A stretch of DNA of 64,000 nt from Humidesulfovibrio mexicanus (lineage in GTDB: Bacteria; Desulfobacterota; Desulfovibrionia; Desulfovibrionales; Desulfovibrionaceae). Location: the NCBI RefSeq assembly GCF_900188225.1, contig NZ_FZOC01000004.1:161537-225536 (forward strand), given 5' to 3'. This document shows positions 8,072 to 16,465 of this stretch, piece by piece; positions within the stretch are counted from its first letter, which is position 1; the number at the start of each line of letters is the position of its first letter. Both the position numbers and the translations under genes were made by a program. The notes below the pieces were generated by a model. That model saw only the letters and a list, made by a program, of their open reading frames with translations. It ran no database searches and was not told where the DNA came from.

Positions 8072-9235
8072 ATGGAACAGCGAATAAAACGCAGCGCCCT
8101 CAGGCCAGGCATGTACGTCATCAGCCACGGGCTGGGCACCTTCGACAAGCCCCTGGTGCGGGTGGGCAAGCCCCTGCTCACGCCTGGGGACATCGCCCTG
8201 CTGGTGCCGGAGGACGTGGAAGACGTGACCGTCGAAACCAGCGTGAACCTCTCGCTTTTGGGCCAGGAGCGGCCTGTGGGCGTGCCCATCACCACGGCCC
8301 TGTCCGACGAGCTGGCCATCGCCCGCAAGCTGCACGCCGACGCCCTGGGCCATGTGAAGAGCTTTGTGGACGACGTGCGCCGGGGCACACAGATCGACCA
8401 CCGCGCGGCCAAGCCACTGGTGGAGAACTTCATCGACAGCGTCTTCCGCAACGAGAACGCCGCCATCACGCTTTTCAAGCTGCGCGGCTTCGACGAGTAC
8501 ACCTACACCCATTCCATCAACGTCAGCCTCCTGGCCATCCTGTTCGGCAGGCAGCTTGGACTGGAGCGGCCGCAACTGCTCACCCTGGGTCTGGCGGGCA
8601 TGTATCACGACGTGGGCAAGGCGCGCATTCCCGAGGCCGTCCTGAACAAGCCCGGCAAGCTCAGCGAAGCGGAATTCCAGCTCATGAAGACCCACCCGCT
8701 TGAGGGGTACAAGATCATGGCGAACCAGCCGGAACTGGCGCCGGAGATACTGCGCGCGGTGGTGGAGCACCACGAGCGCCACGACGGCTCCGGCTACCCG
8801 CGCGGCCTCACCGGCGACGACATCGGCCTGTTCTCGCGCATCATCGCCGTGGTGGACGTGTACGATGCGCTGACCAGCCGCCGGGTCTACAAGGACGCCA
8901 TGGCCCCGGCCAAGGCCCTGGGCATGATGTACCAGTGGCGCGACAAGGACTTCCCCCATCACGCCATCGAAAGCTTCATCCGCTGCGTGGGCGTGTACCC
9001 GGTGGGCAGTTTCGTGCGCCTCTCCGGCGGCGAGTACGGCATCGTGGCCAGCGTCAACCCCCTGCGCCCCACCAAGCCGGAGGTCAAGGTGGTCATGGAC
9101 GCCAAAATGCGCCCGCAAATCCCCCGCTGCCTGGACCTGCTGGCCCTGGAGGGCACGCCCCAGGCCCAGGACATCGACCGTGTGCTCAACCCGGCCGAGC
9201 ACAAGATCGATGTGGAACCTTTTTTCCTGGCCTAG
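8072..9235 (+). CDS. HD-GYP domain protein, probable c-di-GMP phosphodiesterase
   Basis: A 387-residue cytoplasmic protein. The N-terminus (about 1-110) resembles DUF3391, which often precedes HD-GYP domains. The HD-GYP core has MYHDVGK (His179, Asp180) and the extended HHERHDGSGYPRG motif (about 233-245), so the metal site and GYP loop look intact. Such enzymes hydrolyse cyclic di-GMP and promote motility. About 70 residues follow the core and may form a small beta domain. The flagellar gene fliK begins 107 bases downstream, which fits a motility role. Confidence 0.9.
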   Translation: MEQRIKRSALRPGMYVISHGLGTFDKPLVRVGKPLLTPGDIALLVPEDVEDVTVETSVNLSLLGQERPVGVPITTALSDELAIARKLHADALGHVKSFVDDVRRGTQIDHRAAKPLVENFIDSVFRNENAAITLFKLRGFDEYTYTHSINVSLLAILFGRQLGLERPQLLTLGLAGMYHDVGKARIPEAVLNKPGKLSEAEFQLMKTHPLEGYKIMANQPELAPEILRAVVEHHERHDGSGYPRGLTGDDIGLFSRIIAVVDVYDALTSRRVYKDAMAPAKALGMMYQWRDKDFPHHAIESFIRCVGVYPVGSFVRLSGGEYGIVASVNPLRPTKPEVKVVMDAKMRPQIPRCLDLLALEGTPQAQDIDRVLNPAEHKIDVEPFFLA

Positions 9236-9300
9236 CCTCCGGCGGCAGCTTTTTCCCCCTCCCAAAACTCACAACCTGCTGATTTTCCTGTGACGCCTCT

Positions 9301-9317
9301 TTGGAACGGCTTTTGAA
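9301..9317 (+). promoter_or_regulatory. Possible sigma-54-type promoter of the flagellar hook genes
   Basis: TTGGAACG (9301-9308), four bases, then TTGAA (9313-9317) resembles the -24/-12 consensus TTGGCACG-N4-TTGCA. The GG of -24 is kept, but the normally invariant GC of -12 is GA, which weakens the call. It lies 26 bases before fliK ATG 9343. Hook genes in polar-flagellated proteobacteria are commonly RpoN-dependent. Confidence 0.3.
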
Positions 9318-9342
9318 TCATGGCCGTCCAAAGGAGCATCCC

Positions 9343-11250
9343 ATGCAGGAAGTCACCACCGCCGAAGCCCGCACCGCCACGATCTTCGATCAGCTGCGCA
9401 GCGGCGTGCTTGTGGACAGCTCGTCCAAATCCCGCGCGTTCTCGGATTTTCTGGGCCTGATGGCCCAGTCCACCACCGCCGTCTCCGGACAGCAGGACGC
9501 GTCCTACCAAATACATGCCGCCCAGGACGCCGAAGCCCCCCGTTCCGCCCAGGCCGAAACCGGCGCGCAGATCGCCGCCGCAACCCTCGGCTCGACCGCA
9601 AGCGCCGTTTCCGACGCGGCGGCCCAGGCCGATGCCGATGTCCAGGCCAACATCCCGGCAAACGTCCAGGCAGCCCTCCAGACGACCCCCCAGGCCAGCA
9701 TCCAGGCCGCCACGCAGGCGGAGGCGCGCCCCGCGCTGAACACCAAGGTCGCCAAGAACGCCACCGGCTCCACCGCCGCCTCGGCCGCGGCCTCGGCCAA
9801 GAACGTCCCCGTATCCCGCGAGGCCTTCGAGGAAGCCAAGCCCCTGCTGCTCAAGGCGGGTTGCTCGGACAAGGACATCGCGGAGCTTTCCGCCCAGGTG
9901 CAGGCGGGCAGCCTCACCTGGGGCCAGCTCATCCAGAACCTGGGCAGCCGCATGACCGGCGCCAAGAAGGCGGTCACCCTTTCGGACGGCGAGGCCGCAG
10001 AGCTCCAGAGCCTGTTCCAGAAGATGGGCTTCGCCTCCGAGGCCGCCACGCAGATGGTCCGCTCCGTGGCCAAGGGCGACGGGCTCAGCGTGCTTTCGAA
10101 CATCCAGAACAAGCTGTCCACCCTGTCCGACGACAGCACGCTCGGAATGGACAAGGGCGAGCTGGCGACCTTCTTCAAGGCCATGGGCCTGCCCGCAAAG
10201 ACCGCCCAGGCGCTCACCGCCGCCCTCGGCCCGGAGAGCACCGTCGCCGACATGAAGAACGCCCTGGCCGCAATGGGCCAGTCCCTTGCGGAACAGCGCA
10301 CCAAGACCACCGCGGCGGACGCCGAACTCGCCAAGAACCTGGGCAAGATCATGGAAAAGGACGCGGCCAAGCACGGCCGCGACACCACCCAGACCGTGGC
10401 CGAATCCACGCAGGGCTCGTCCCGCGCGGAGGTGGCCTACGAGCTGAAGACCAAGGACCGGAACGACACCAGCTGGTTCGACCAGCGCGAGCAGAACAGC
10501 CGGCAGCAGGCCAGCCAGCAACAAAGCAGCCAGCAGTCGTCGGGCCAGCAGCAGAACAGCCAGCAGTCCTCAAGCCAGCAGAAGGCCAGCGACGACTCCT
10601 GGCGAGGGTTCAACGCCAAGGTACGCACAGAGGACGCCGCGACCCAAAACGGCCAAGCCTCCGCCGCAGGCGGCCAGCAGCAGGCCGAGTCGGGCAAGGC
10701 GTCCCTGGACGGGCTTTCCCACGCCGGACAGGCCGCGGCGCAACCCCAGGCCAAGACGCAGTCCGCCCAGCAGACCAAGGGGTTTGAAAAGGTCGCCGCG
10801 CCCAAGGTGCTGGACCAGATCACCGAGGCCGCGTTCAAGGACCTTGGCCAGGGCCGCAAGCAGATGACCATCCAGCTGGACCCGGAGAATCTGGGCAAGG
10901 CGCAGGTGATCCTGCAGGTCAAGGGCAAGGAGGTCAGCGCGCTCATCCAGGTGGAGGACGCGCAGACCGCGGCCATGCTGTCTTCGAACATGGACAGCCT
11001 CAAGAAGTCGCTGGAGGGTCAAGGCCTTACCGTGCAGAACCTGGAGGTGCAGGCCGGGCTGGCCTCGCGCCAGGACCAGCAGGCCTTCAACACCGACCAG
11101 CACAATCAGGCCCAGGAGCAGCAGGAGCTTTCGCGGCTGTTTTCCCAGCTGCGCATGATGCGCTCCGACGGCGCGGACATGGCCCCGGATATGCAAAACA
11201 TGCACATGCGGGCAATTCTTGCCGACCAGGGCCTGCACATCGTCGCCTAA
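9343..11250 (+). CDS. fliK: Flagellar hook-length control protein FliK
   Basis: A 635-residue protein, long for the family. The C-terminal part (about 480-590) is a Flg_hook domain, with KQMTIQLDPENLGKAQVILQ and a following helical segment near SLEGQGLTVQNLEV. The N-terminal two thirds are low complexity: an Ala/Gln-rich stretch near 85-150 and a Ser/Gln-rich stretch near 385-425. This suits the flexible secreted ruler that sets hook length and switches the export gate. ATG 9343 has AAGGAG 7 bases upstream; an upstream in-frame start at 9301 is rejected because it overlaps the promoter region. flgD and flgE follow. Confidence 0.9.
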   Translation: MQEVTTAEARTATIFDQLRSGVLVDSSSKSRAFSDFLGLMAQSTTAVSGQQDASYQIHAAQDAEAPRSAQAETGAQIAAATLGSTASAVSDAAAQADADVQANIPANVQAALQTTPQASIQAATQAEARPALNTKVAKNATGSTAASAAASAKNVPVSREAFEEAKPLLLKAGCSDKDIAELSAQVQAGSLTWGQLIQNLGSRMTGAKKAVTLSDGEAAELQSLFQKMGFASEAATQMVRSVAKGDGLSVLSNIQNKLSTLSDDSTLGMDKGELATFFKAMGLPAKTAQALTAALGPESTVADMKNALAAMGQSLAEQRTKTTAADAELAKNLGKIMEKDAAKHGRDTTQTVAESTQGSSRAEVAYELKTKDRNDTSWFDQREQNSRQQASQQQSSQQSSGQQQNSQQSSSQQKASDDSWRGFNAKVRTEDAATQNGQASAAGGQQQAESGKASLDGLSHAGQAAAQPQAKTQSAQQTKGFEKVAAPKVLDQITEAAFKDLGQGRKQMTIQLDPENLGKAQVILQVKGKEVSALIQVEDAQTAAMLSSNMDSLKKSLEGQGLTVQNLEVQAGLASRQDQQAFNTDQHNQAQEQQELSRLFSQLRMMRSDGADMAPDMQNMHMRAILADQGLHIVA

Positions 11251-11272
11251 CACGAGACACGAGGTTTACGCC

Positions 11273-11965
11273 ATGAGCACCGTCAGCGGCACAAGCAGCA
11301 CTTCCAGCACGGACAGCAGCACCACCACGCACAAGACCACGCTGGACCAGGAAGACTTCATGACCATCCTGCTGGCGCAGCTCAAGTACCAGGATCCCAA
11401 CGATCCCATGGACGACAAGGAAATGGCCTCGCAGGTGGTGCAGTACTCCAACCTTGAGGCGCTGAACAACATCAACGAGGGCGTGCAGACGCTGGTCGAG
11501 TCCACCAGCTCCACCTCGCTCACCTCGGGCGTCAACTACATCGGCAAGAGCATCAAGAGTTCCGGCTACAACCTCACCGTCAACGACGGAACCGTCAGCA
11601 CGCTCTACTACAGCCTGGGCGAAGCGGTCACCAACGTCACCGCCAACGTCTACGACAAGGACGGCGACCTCATCCGCTCCGAATCGCTCGGCTCCAAGGG
11701 CATCGGCGACTACACCTACGTGTGGGACGGCAAGGACACAGACGGCAACGTCATGGCGGACGGCACTTACGGCGTCATCGTCCGCGCTGAAAACGCGGAG
11801 GGCGAGAAGGTGCTGGTGCAGTCGCAGATCAGCGGCGTGGTCACCGGGGTCAAGACCTCCAGCGGCACGGTGTACCTGGAGCTCGCCGACGGACGCACCG
11901 TGGAGCTCGCCAACGTCACAGAGGTGGTCAACACCGCCGCCACAAGCACGTCCACCGGCTCGTAA
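11273..11965 (+). CDS. flgD: Flagellar hook assembly (capping) protein FlgD
   Basis: A 230-residue protein. The N-terminal export and cap region contains DFMTILLAQLKYQDPNDPM, the FlgD signature, and QVVQYSNLEALNNI. The C-terminal half has the FlgD Tudor/Ig-like layout, with YVWDGKDTDGNVMADGTYGV (FLG-hook ligand-binding type). FlgD caps the growing hook and guides FlgE subunits in the periplasm and outside. The start is set at ATG 11273, 22 bases after fliK; the frame upstream lies inside fliK. Confidence 0.95.
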   Translation: MSTVSGTSSTSSTDSSTTTHKTTLDQEDFMTILLAQLKYQDPNDPMDDKEMASQVVQYSNLEALNNINEGVQTLVESTSSTSLTSGVNYIGKSIKSSGYNLTVNDGTVSTLYYSLGEAVTNVTANVYDKDGDLIRSESLGSKGIGDYTYVWDGKDTDGNVMADGTYGVIVRAENAEGEKVLVQSQISGVVTGVKTSSGTVYLELADGRTVELANVTEVVNTAATSTSTGS

Positions 11966-12034
11966 TCCGGGCTGGAACAATTCGGAAACGGTCGATCACA
12001 GGAATTCACGACAGGGGTTCAAGGAGGTCAGGCA

Positions 12035-13639
12035 ATGTCTCTCACATCTTCACTGTACCAGGGCATCACCGGTCTGCACGCCCACTCTCAGGCCATCTCG
12101 GTCATCGGCAACAACCTGGCGAACGTCAGCACCACGGGCTACAAGGGGTCGAACATCTACTTCTCCGACCTCATCAGCCAGGACATCGCCACCGCCGCGG
12201 GCAACTCGCAAATGGGCCTGGGCGTCCAGGTCGCCGCGATTTACGCCGACTTCGCCCAGGGCGCCATCGAGACCACCACAGAGTCCACGGACCTGGCGCT
12301 CGGCGGCAAAGGCTTCTTCACCGTCAAGCGGCCCGACACGGAAAACAACTACTACACCCGCGCGGGCAACTTCCGCTTCGACTCCAAGGGCTACCTGGTG
12401 GACACCAACGGCTACCGCGTGCAGGGCTGGGCCATGCAGCGCGCCACCTCCGCCACCACCGGCAGCACCGACTACGCCATCTACGGCACGCCCACCGACG
12501 TGCTTGTCTCCAATTTCCAGGCGCCGGCTTCGGCCACCACCTCCATTCAGATGGTGACCAACCTCGATCCCACCAGCGACAGCCAGTGCGACTCGACCAA
12601 CAATCCGTACTTCGCCATGTTCGAAACCTGGGACGGCACGGCCGACACGCCGCTGGCCAGCACCAGCTACGGCTACAGCAACACCATCAAGGTGTACGAC
12701 GCCACCGGCACCCCGCACACCGTCACGGTGTACTACGACAAGGTCACCATGAACTCCAACGCCGGCGCGGACACCGTGTGGGAGTACATGGTCACCTGCA
12801 ATCCCGAGGACGACGGCCGCACCATCGGCGGCACCAACGTCAAGGGCACCAGCGCGGCGGGCATCCTCATGGTCGGCACCATCACCTTCCGCTCCGGCGA
12901 GATGGTGGGCCAGAGCGCGTATACCCTCAAGAGCAACGCCTCGGGCAATCTCAAGGGCCTGGACCAATGGACCTTGGCCGACTTCTCCACCTCGGGCTAT
13001 CCCATGATGACGGCGAACTTCATCCGCGCCAGCAACGCCAGCTCGGCCACCTCGGTGGACGCCGCGCCCATCACCGTCGACTTCGGAATGCGCAGCAAGA
13101 ACCGCACCTGGACCCAGGCCAACGGCACCATCGCCAGCAACGCCTCGGCCATCGGCAACAAGACCAGCAGCGCGGGCTGGCTGCCCAGCATGGGCAACTC
13201 GGCCATCAGCGCCCTGGCCACCCAGTCGTACGACACGGGCGGCTTCACCACCCTGTACCAAAGCCAGGACGGCTACACCGCGGGCTATCTGCAAAGCGTG
13301 TCCGTGTCCGAGGACGGCGTGCTCTCCGGCGTGTTCTCCAACGGCCAGGAGATGGAGCTCTACACCCTCACCATAACGAGCTTCACCAACCAGTGGGGGC
13401 TCCGGCGCGAGGGCAGCAACCTCTTCAGCGAAACGCGAGACTCCGGCTCCGCGCTCACCGGCATGGCCAAGACCGGCGGCAGAGGCTCCATCACTTCCAA
13501 CGCGCTTGAGGCCTCCAACGTGGACATGGCCACGGAGTTCGTGGACCTGATCACCTCCCAGCGCGGCTTCCAGGCCAACTCCAAGGTCATCACCACCGCC
13601 GACACCCTGCTCGGCGAAGTCATCGCCATGAAGCGTTAG
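12035..13639 (+). CDS. flgE: Flagellar hook protein FlgE
   Basis: A 534-residue hook subunit. The N-terminus has the rod/hook/filament motif (ISVIGNNLANVSTTGYKGS) and a LALGGKGFFTV segment. The C-terminus ends with the matching helix (VDLITSQRGFQANSKVITTADTLL). The central roughly 350 residues are Thr/Ser/Asn-rich surface domains, as in larger FlgE proteins. FlgE polymerises into the curved universal joint outside the cell. A strong AAGGAGGT precedes ATG 12035. It closes the fliK-flgD-flgE unit and is followed by a strong hairpin. Confidence 0.96.
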   Translation: MSLTSSLYQGITGLHAHSQAISVIGNNLANVSTTGYKGSNIYFSDLISQDIATAAGNSQMGLGVQVAAIYADFAQGAIETTTESTDLALGGKGFFTVKRPDTENNYYTRAGNFRFDSKGYLVDTNGYRVQGWAMQRATSATTGSTDYAIYGTPTDVLVSNFQAPASATTSIQMVTNLDPTSDSQCDSTNNPYFAMFETWDGTADTPLASTSYGYSNTIKVYDATGTPHTVTVYYDKVTMNSNAGADTVWEYMVTCNPEDDGRTIGGTNVKGTSAAGILMVGTITFRSGEMVGQSAYTLKSNASGNLKGLDQWTLADFSTSGYPMMTANFIRASNASSATSVDAAPITVDFGMRSKNRTWTQANGTIASNASAIGNKTSSAGWLPSMGNSAISALATQSYDTGGFTTLYQSQDGYTAGYLQSVSVSEDGVLSGVFSNGQEMELYTLTITSFTNQWGLRREGSNLFSETRDSGSALTGMAKTGGRGSITSNALEASNVDMATEFVDLITSQRGFQANSKVITTADTLLGEVIAMKR

Positions 13640-13669
13640 GCCTTCCCAAGCCTCTCCATACCCCTGTGC

Positions 13670-13702
13670 GACCCCGTCCGGCCCGACCAGCCGGGCGGGG
13701 TC
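13670..13702. terminator. Strong hairpin between convergent flgE and glycosyltransferase genes
   Basis: GACCCCG (13670-13676) pairs with CGGGGTC (13696-13702), and inside it CCGGC pairs with GCCGG around a 7-base loop. There is no T-run on either side, so it is either a bidirectional terminator of unusual type or an RNA-stabilising hairpin at the flgE 3' end. Confidence 0.4.
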
Positions 13703-13784
13703 CAGCCATGTTTGGCGGGCAAAAAATGCCGTGTCCCGGCGCAACGCCAGGGAGGATATCTTCCGGTGCAGAAGGGCGCGGAGG

Positions 13785-15206
13785 TCAATCCGCGGCGGAA
13801 AGGATGGCCGCCAAGCGCTCCAGCTGGGAAAGGGCTTCCGCCTCCCAGGCCGGGGAAAGGTCGGCGTTCTGGCCGGACATCTCCAGCTGCGAGGCCAGCA
13901 GGCCCCAAAACGGCGCGACCCCGTGCGCAAGGGGGCTGGACTGGCCGCGCTCGCGCGAGAGGCGCACAAGGCCCCGGCCCAGGCCCGGCAGCGACGCCCG
14001 AAGCGACACGGCCAGGCGCGGAAAGGTTCCGGCAAGCGCGGCCCAGGCTTGGCGCACCGCTTCCTCGGACCCGGCCGCAAGGCGCCACAAGAAGAAGCGC
14101 CGCCAAAACTCCCCGGCCAGGTCTGCCGCGTCCTGCGGCTCCGGCGGCCCCAGGCGGCGCAGCCCAAAGAGCCCCTCCGGGGTGCGCGCGGTCTCGAAAA
14201 CGGCGAGCCCCGGCAAACGGATGCGCTCCAGCCGTGCGCGCGCGCCTTCGGCCATCAGCACCGCCACTGCCGCCACAGGCCGGGGGGCCAGGGCGCGCGC
14301 GCACCGCCGCTCCGCCCTGCGGCAGGTCCAGCAGCCCCGCGCGCAGGACAGGCGCGAGCGCAACACCACATGCCCCGGCTGATAGGGGGCCGTGTCCCAG
14401 GGGTTCACGTGGCCCACGGAGAGGTTCAAAGTGGGCGCGCCCATCCAGGCGGCCAGGTGCATGGGGCCGGTGTCCGGAGTGACCATGAGGGCCAGGCCGC
14501 GCACGAACTCGGCCAGTTCGGCGACAGAAAGCCGCCCGGTGAGGTCGGCCAGGGGCAGACGGCTCTCCGCACGCACGGCCTCGGCCACGGGGCGGTCGGC
14601 CGGCCCCCCCAGAAGCACGGGCTTCAGGTCCCGCTCAAGCAGGGCGCGGCACAATCCGGCGTAAAAAGCGGGATCCGGGCGCTTGCCCGGTTCGCTGGCG
14701 CCCACGAACACGCCCACCTTGCCCCCGGAGCCGGGCGCGGGGCGCGGCGGCTCGAAACCCGTCAACCTCGGCACATCCAGGGACACCAGGTCCAGGCCGT
14801 TCAGGTCGGCCCAATGGAAGCGGTTGTGGCGGCCAGCGCCCACCAGCCCGGCCCGGTACAGCTGCCAGGCCCCGCGCATCCGCAGCGCGCCATCGGCCTC
14901 GCGCACGGGGCCGAGCTTGATGTCCGCCTCCAGGCTTCCGGCCAGGCGCGCGGCCTCCTCGCGGATGCTCAGGTTCACGATGAGGCGGTACCTGCGCCCG
15001 GCCAGGGCCCCGGCCTGGGCCGCAGACCAGGGGATGTAGGTGACGGGCGGGCTTACGGGCATAAGGGGGCGGAAGAACTGCTCCTCGGCAACCACGTGGC
15101 GCTCGCGCCCGGGGTAGCAGCGCGAAAGCCACAAGAACAGCGGGAAGGACAGGATCAGGTCGCCCATGCGCTGCATCTGCAGCACCAGGACCGGATCTGC
15201 CGCCAT
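13785..15206 (-). CDS. Glycosyltransferase family 9 (heptosyltransferase-like)
   Basis: A 473-residue protein. It opens with a Rossmann strand and QRMGDLILSFPLFLWL, has GVFVGASEPGKRPDP in the middle (start of the second domain) and a nucleotide-sugar motif TPDTGPMHLAAWMGAPTL, which is the GT9 arrangement of heptosyltransferases. A Cys-rich patch follows (CARGCWTC...C). The C-terminal 150 residues are helical and not part of the standard domain. It transfers a sugar, perhaps heptose, to LPS or to a protein; the acceptor is not known. It is 2 bases downstream of the CgeB-like gene, in one operon. The position beside hook genes allows, but does not prove, a role in flagellin or surface glycosylation. 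Confidence 0.8.
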   Translation of the reverse strand: MAADPVLVLQMQRMGDLILSFPLFLWLSRCYPGRERHVVAEEQFFRPLMPVSPPVTYIPWSAAQAGALAGRRYRLIVNLSIREEAARLAGSLEADIKLGPVREADGALRMRGAWQLYRAGLVGAGRHNRFHWADLNGLDLVSLDVPRLTGFEPPRPAPGSGGKVGVFVGASEPGKRPDPAFYAGLCRALLERDLKPVLLGGPADRPVAEAVRAESRLPLADLTGRLSVAELAEFVRGLALMVTPDTGPMHLAAWMGAPTLNLSVGHVNPWDTAPYQPGHVVLRSRLSCARGCWTCRRAERRCARALAPRPVAAVAVLMAEGARARLERIRLPGLAVFETARTPEGLFGLRRLGPPEPQDAADLAGEFWRRFFLWRLAAGSEEAVRQAWAALAGTFPRLAVSLRASLPGLGRGLVRLSRERGQSSPLAHGVAPFWGLLASQLEMSGQNADLSPAWEAEALSQLERLAAILSAAD

Positions 15207-15208
15207 GC

Positions 15209-16417
15209 CTAGGCTCCAGCCCCCCGCCTGGCGGGGAAATGCTCCTCGATGAGGCCCAGGAGCGTGCGCAGGCGATGGTCGTAGGTGTGCTCGGCCAGCA
15301 CGCGCGCGCGCCCCGCCTGGGCCACCCGGCGGCGCAGGTCCGCATCGGCCAGGCAGCGCTCCAACTGGGCAGAGGCATCCTCCGGGCTTTCGTAGAGCAT
15401 GATCTCGCGGCCGGGCTCGAACATGCGCTCCAACTGGGCGCGGTGGTCGGTAAGCAGAAAGGCCCCGGCCGCGGGCACGTCGAACACCCGCTGGTTCACC
15501 GCGCCCTTCATCTGCACGCTGGTGCAGTTGAAGTTCACATCGCTCTGCGGGTAGAAGCCGGGCAGTTCCTCATAGTAGTTGACCTCCGGGTGCAGGCGCA
15601 GGCCAGGCGCGGCGGGCAGCAGCTCACGCCAGCCGGGGTCGCCCGCCACAAGCGGAGAAAAGGGCAGGGTGCGGCGCACGCAGCCCAGGCGATAATCCAG
15701 TGTCGCCCGCCAGACCACGGCGGTTTCGTAGGCGGTGCGGCGCTCCACGCCCAGGGCGTCCATCTCCGGGGCGAGCTCCGGCCTGTTGGCCGCGACAAAA
15801 GTGCGCACGTTGCGCTCGCCAGAGGCCGCGAACTCCGCCGAAAGCGGCACGAAGGCGGCCAGAAGCGCCGGGCCGGGCCGGGCGGCGGCCAGCCTGCGGG
15901 AGGTCTTGAGGAGCATGGAGTTGCCCACGAAGGACACCGGCGCCCGCCATTCCGGCCTGCCGAGCCTTCCGGGACGAAAGCGCTCCGGGTCGGTTCCCAG
16001 GGGCAGCCAGGCCACCTTGGAGAAGCCCAGGGAGCGCACCGCGTCCAGACTGTCGGCGTCCCAGCTCAGCACCAGGGCGTTTTCGGCGTCTGGGGGGGGA
16101 TACACGGGCAGGATGAACTCCGGGTTGTCCACGAACCAGGACACCAACGGCAGCCGCATGTCGTGCGCCAGGGACTGGAGCACGCCCTCGCGGTCCACGC
16201 CCAGGTGGTTCACGGTCAGCACGGCGTCGGGCCGGAAGGAGGCCACGGTTTCGCGCAGGGTCTCCACAAAACGCCGAGCGTCCATCTCCTTTGCGCCCAG
16301 GTCCAGCAGCAGGTGGGGAACCCCCTGCCGGGAGCAGGCGGCGGCCAGTTCGCCCAAAAGAAAATAGGCGCTGGTGAGCAACAGCAGGCGCGGAGGGCGC
16401 TTTTGGCGGCGGTTCAT
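15209..16417 (-). CDS. CgeB-like glycosyltransferase (DUF3880 plus glycosyl transferase 1-like domain)
   Basis: A 402-residue protein. The N-terminal half carries features of the DUF3880 type: ADAVLTVNHLGVDREG-like segment, PLVSWFVDNPEF and VLSWDADSLDAVRSLGF. The C-terminal half has VNYYEELPGFYPQSDVNFNCT and RVFDVPAAGAFLLTD, the hallmark of CgeB/spore-maturation-like glycosyltransferases. In Desulfovibrio such genes often sit near polar-flagellum or surface glycan loci. ATG 16417 directly precedes a basic segment and a beta strand. Acceptor and sugar are unknown. The GT9 gene follows immediately. Confidence 0.78.
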   Translation of the reverse strand: MNRRQKRPPRLLLLTSAYFLLGELAAACSRQGVPHLLLDLGAKEMDARRFVETLRETVASFRPDAVLTVNHLGVDREGVLQSLAHDMRLPLVSWFVDNPEFILPVYPPPDAENALVLSWDADSLDAVRSLGFSKVAWLPLGTDPERFRPGRLGRPEWRAPVSFVGNSMLLKTSRRLAAARPGPALLAAFVPLSAEFAASGERNVRTFVAANRPELAPEMDALGVERRTAYETAVVWRATLDYRLGCVRRTLPFSPLVAGDPGWRELLPAAPGLRLHPEVNYYEELPGFYPQSDVNFNCTSVQMKGAVNQRVFDVPAAGAFLLTDHRAQLERMFEPGREIMLYESPEDASAQLERCLADADLRRRVAQAGRARVLAEHTYDHRLRTLLGLIEEHFPARRGAGA

Positions 16418-16465
16418 GCGCCAGACCCTAGCCGGGCCACGCGCGGCTGTAAAGACGGCAAAAGG

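Noticed and set aside
7243-8502. A long upstream extension of the geranylgeranyl-reductase-like gene
   Set aside because: The flavin motif starts right after GTG 7242, which has a good ribosome site; the extension is antisense to the HAD and HD-GYP genes.
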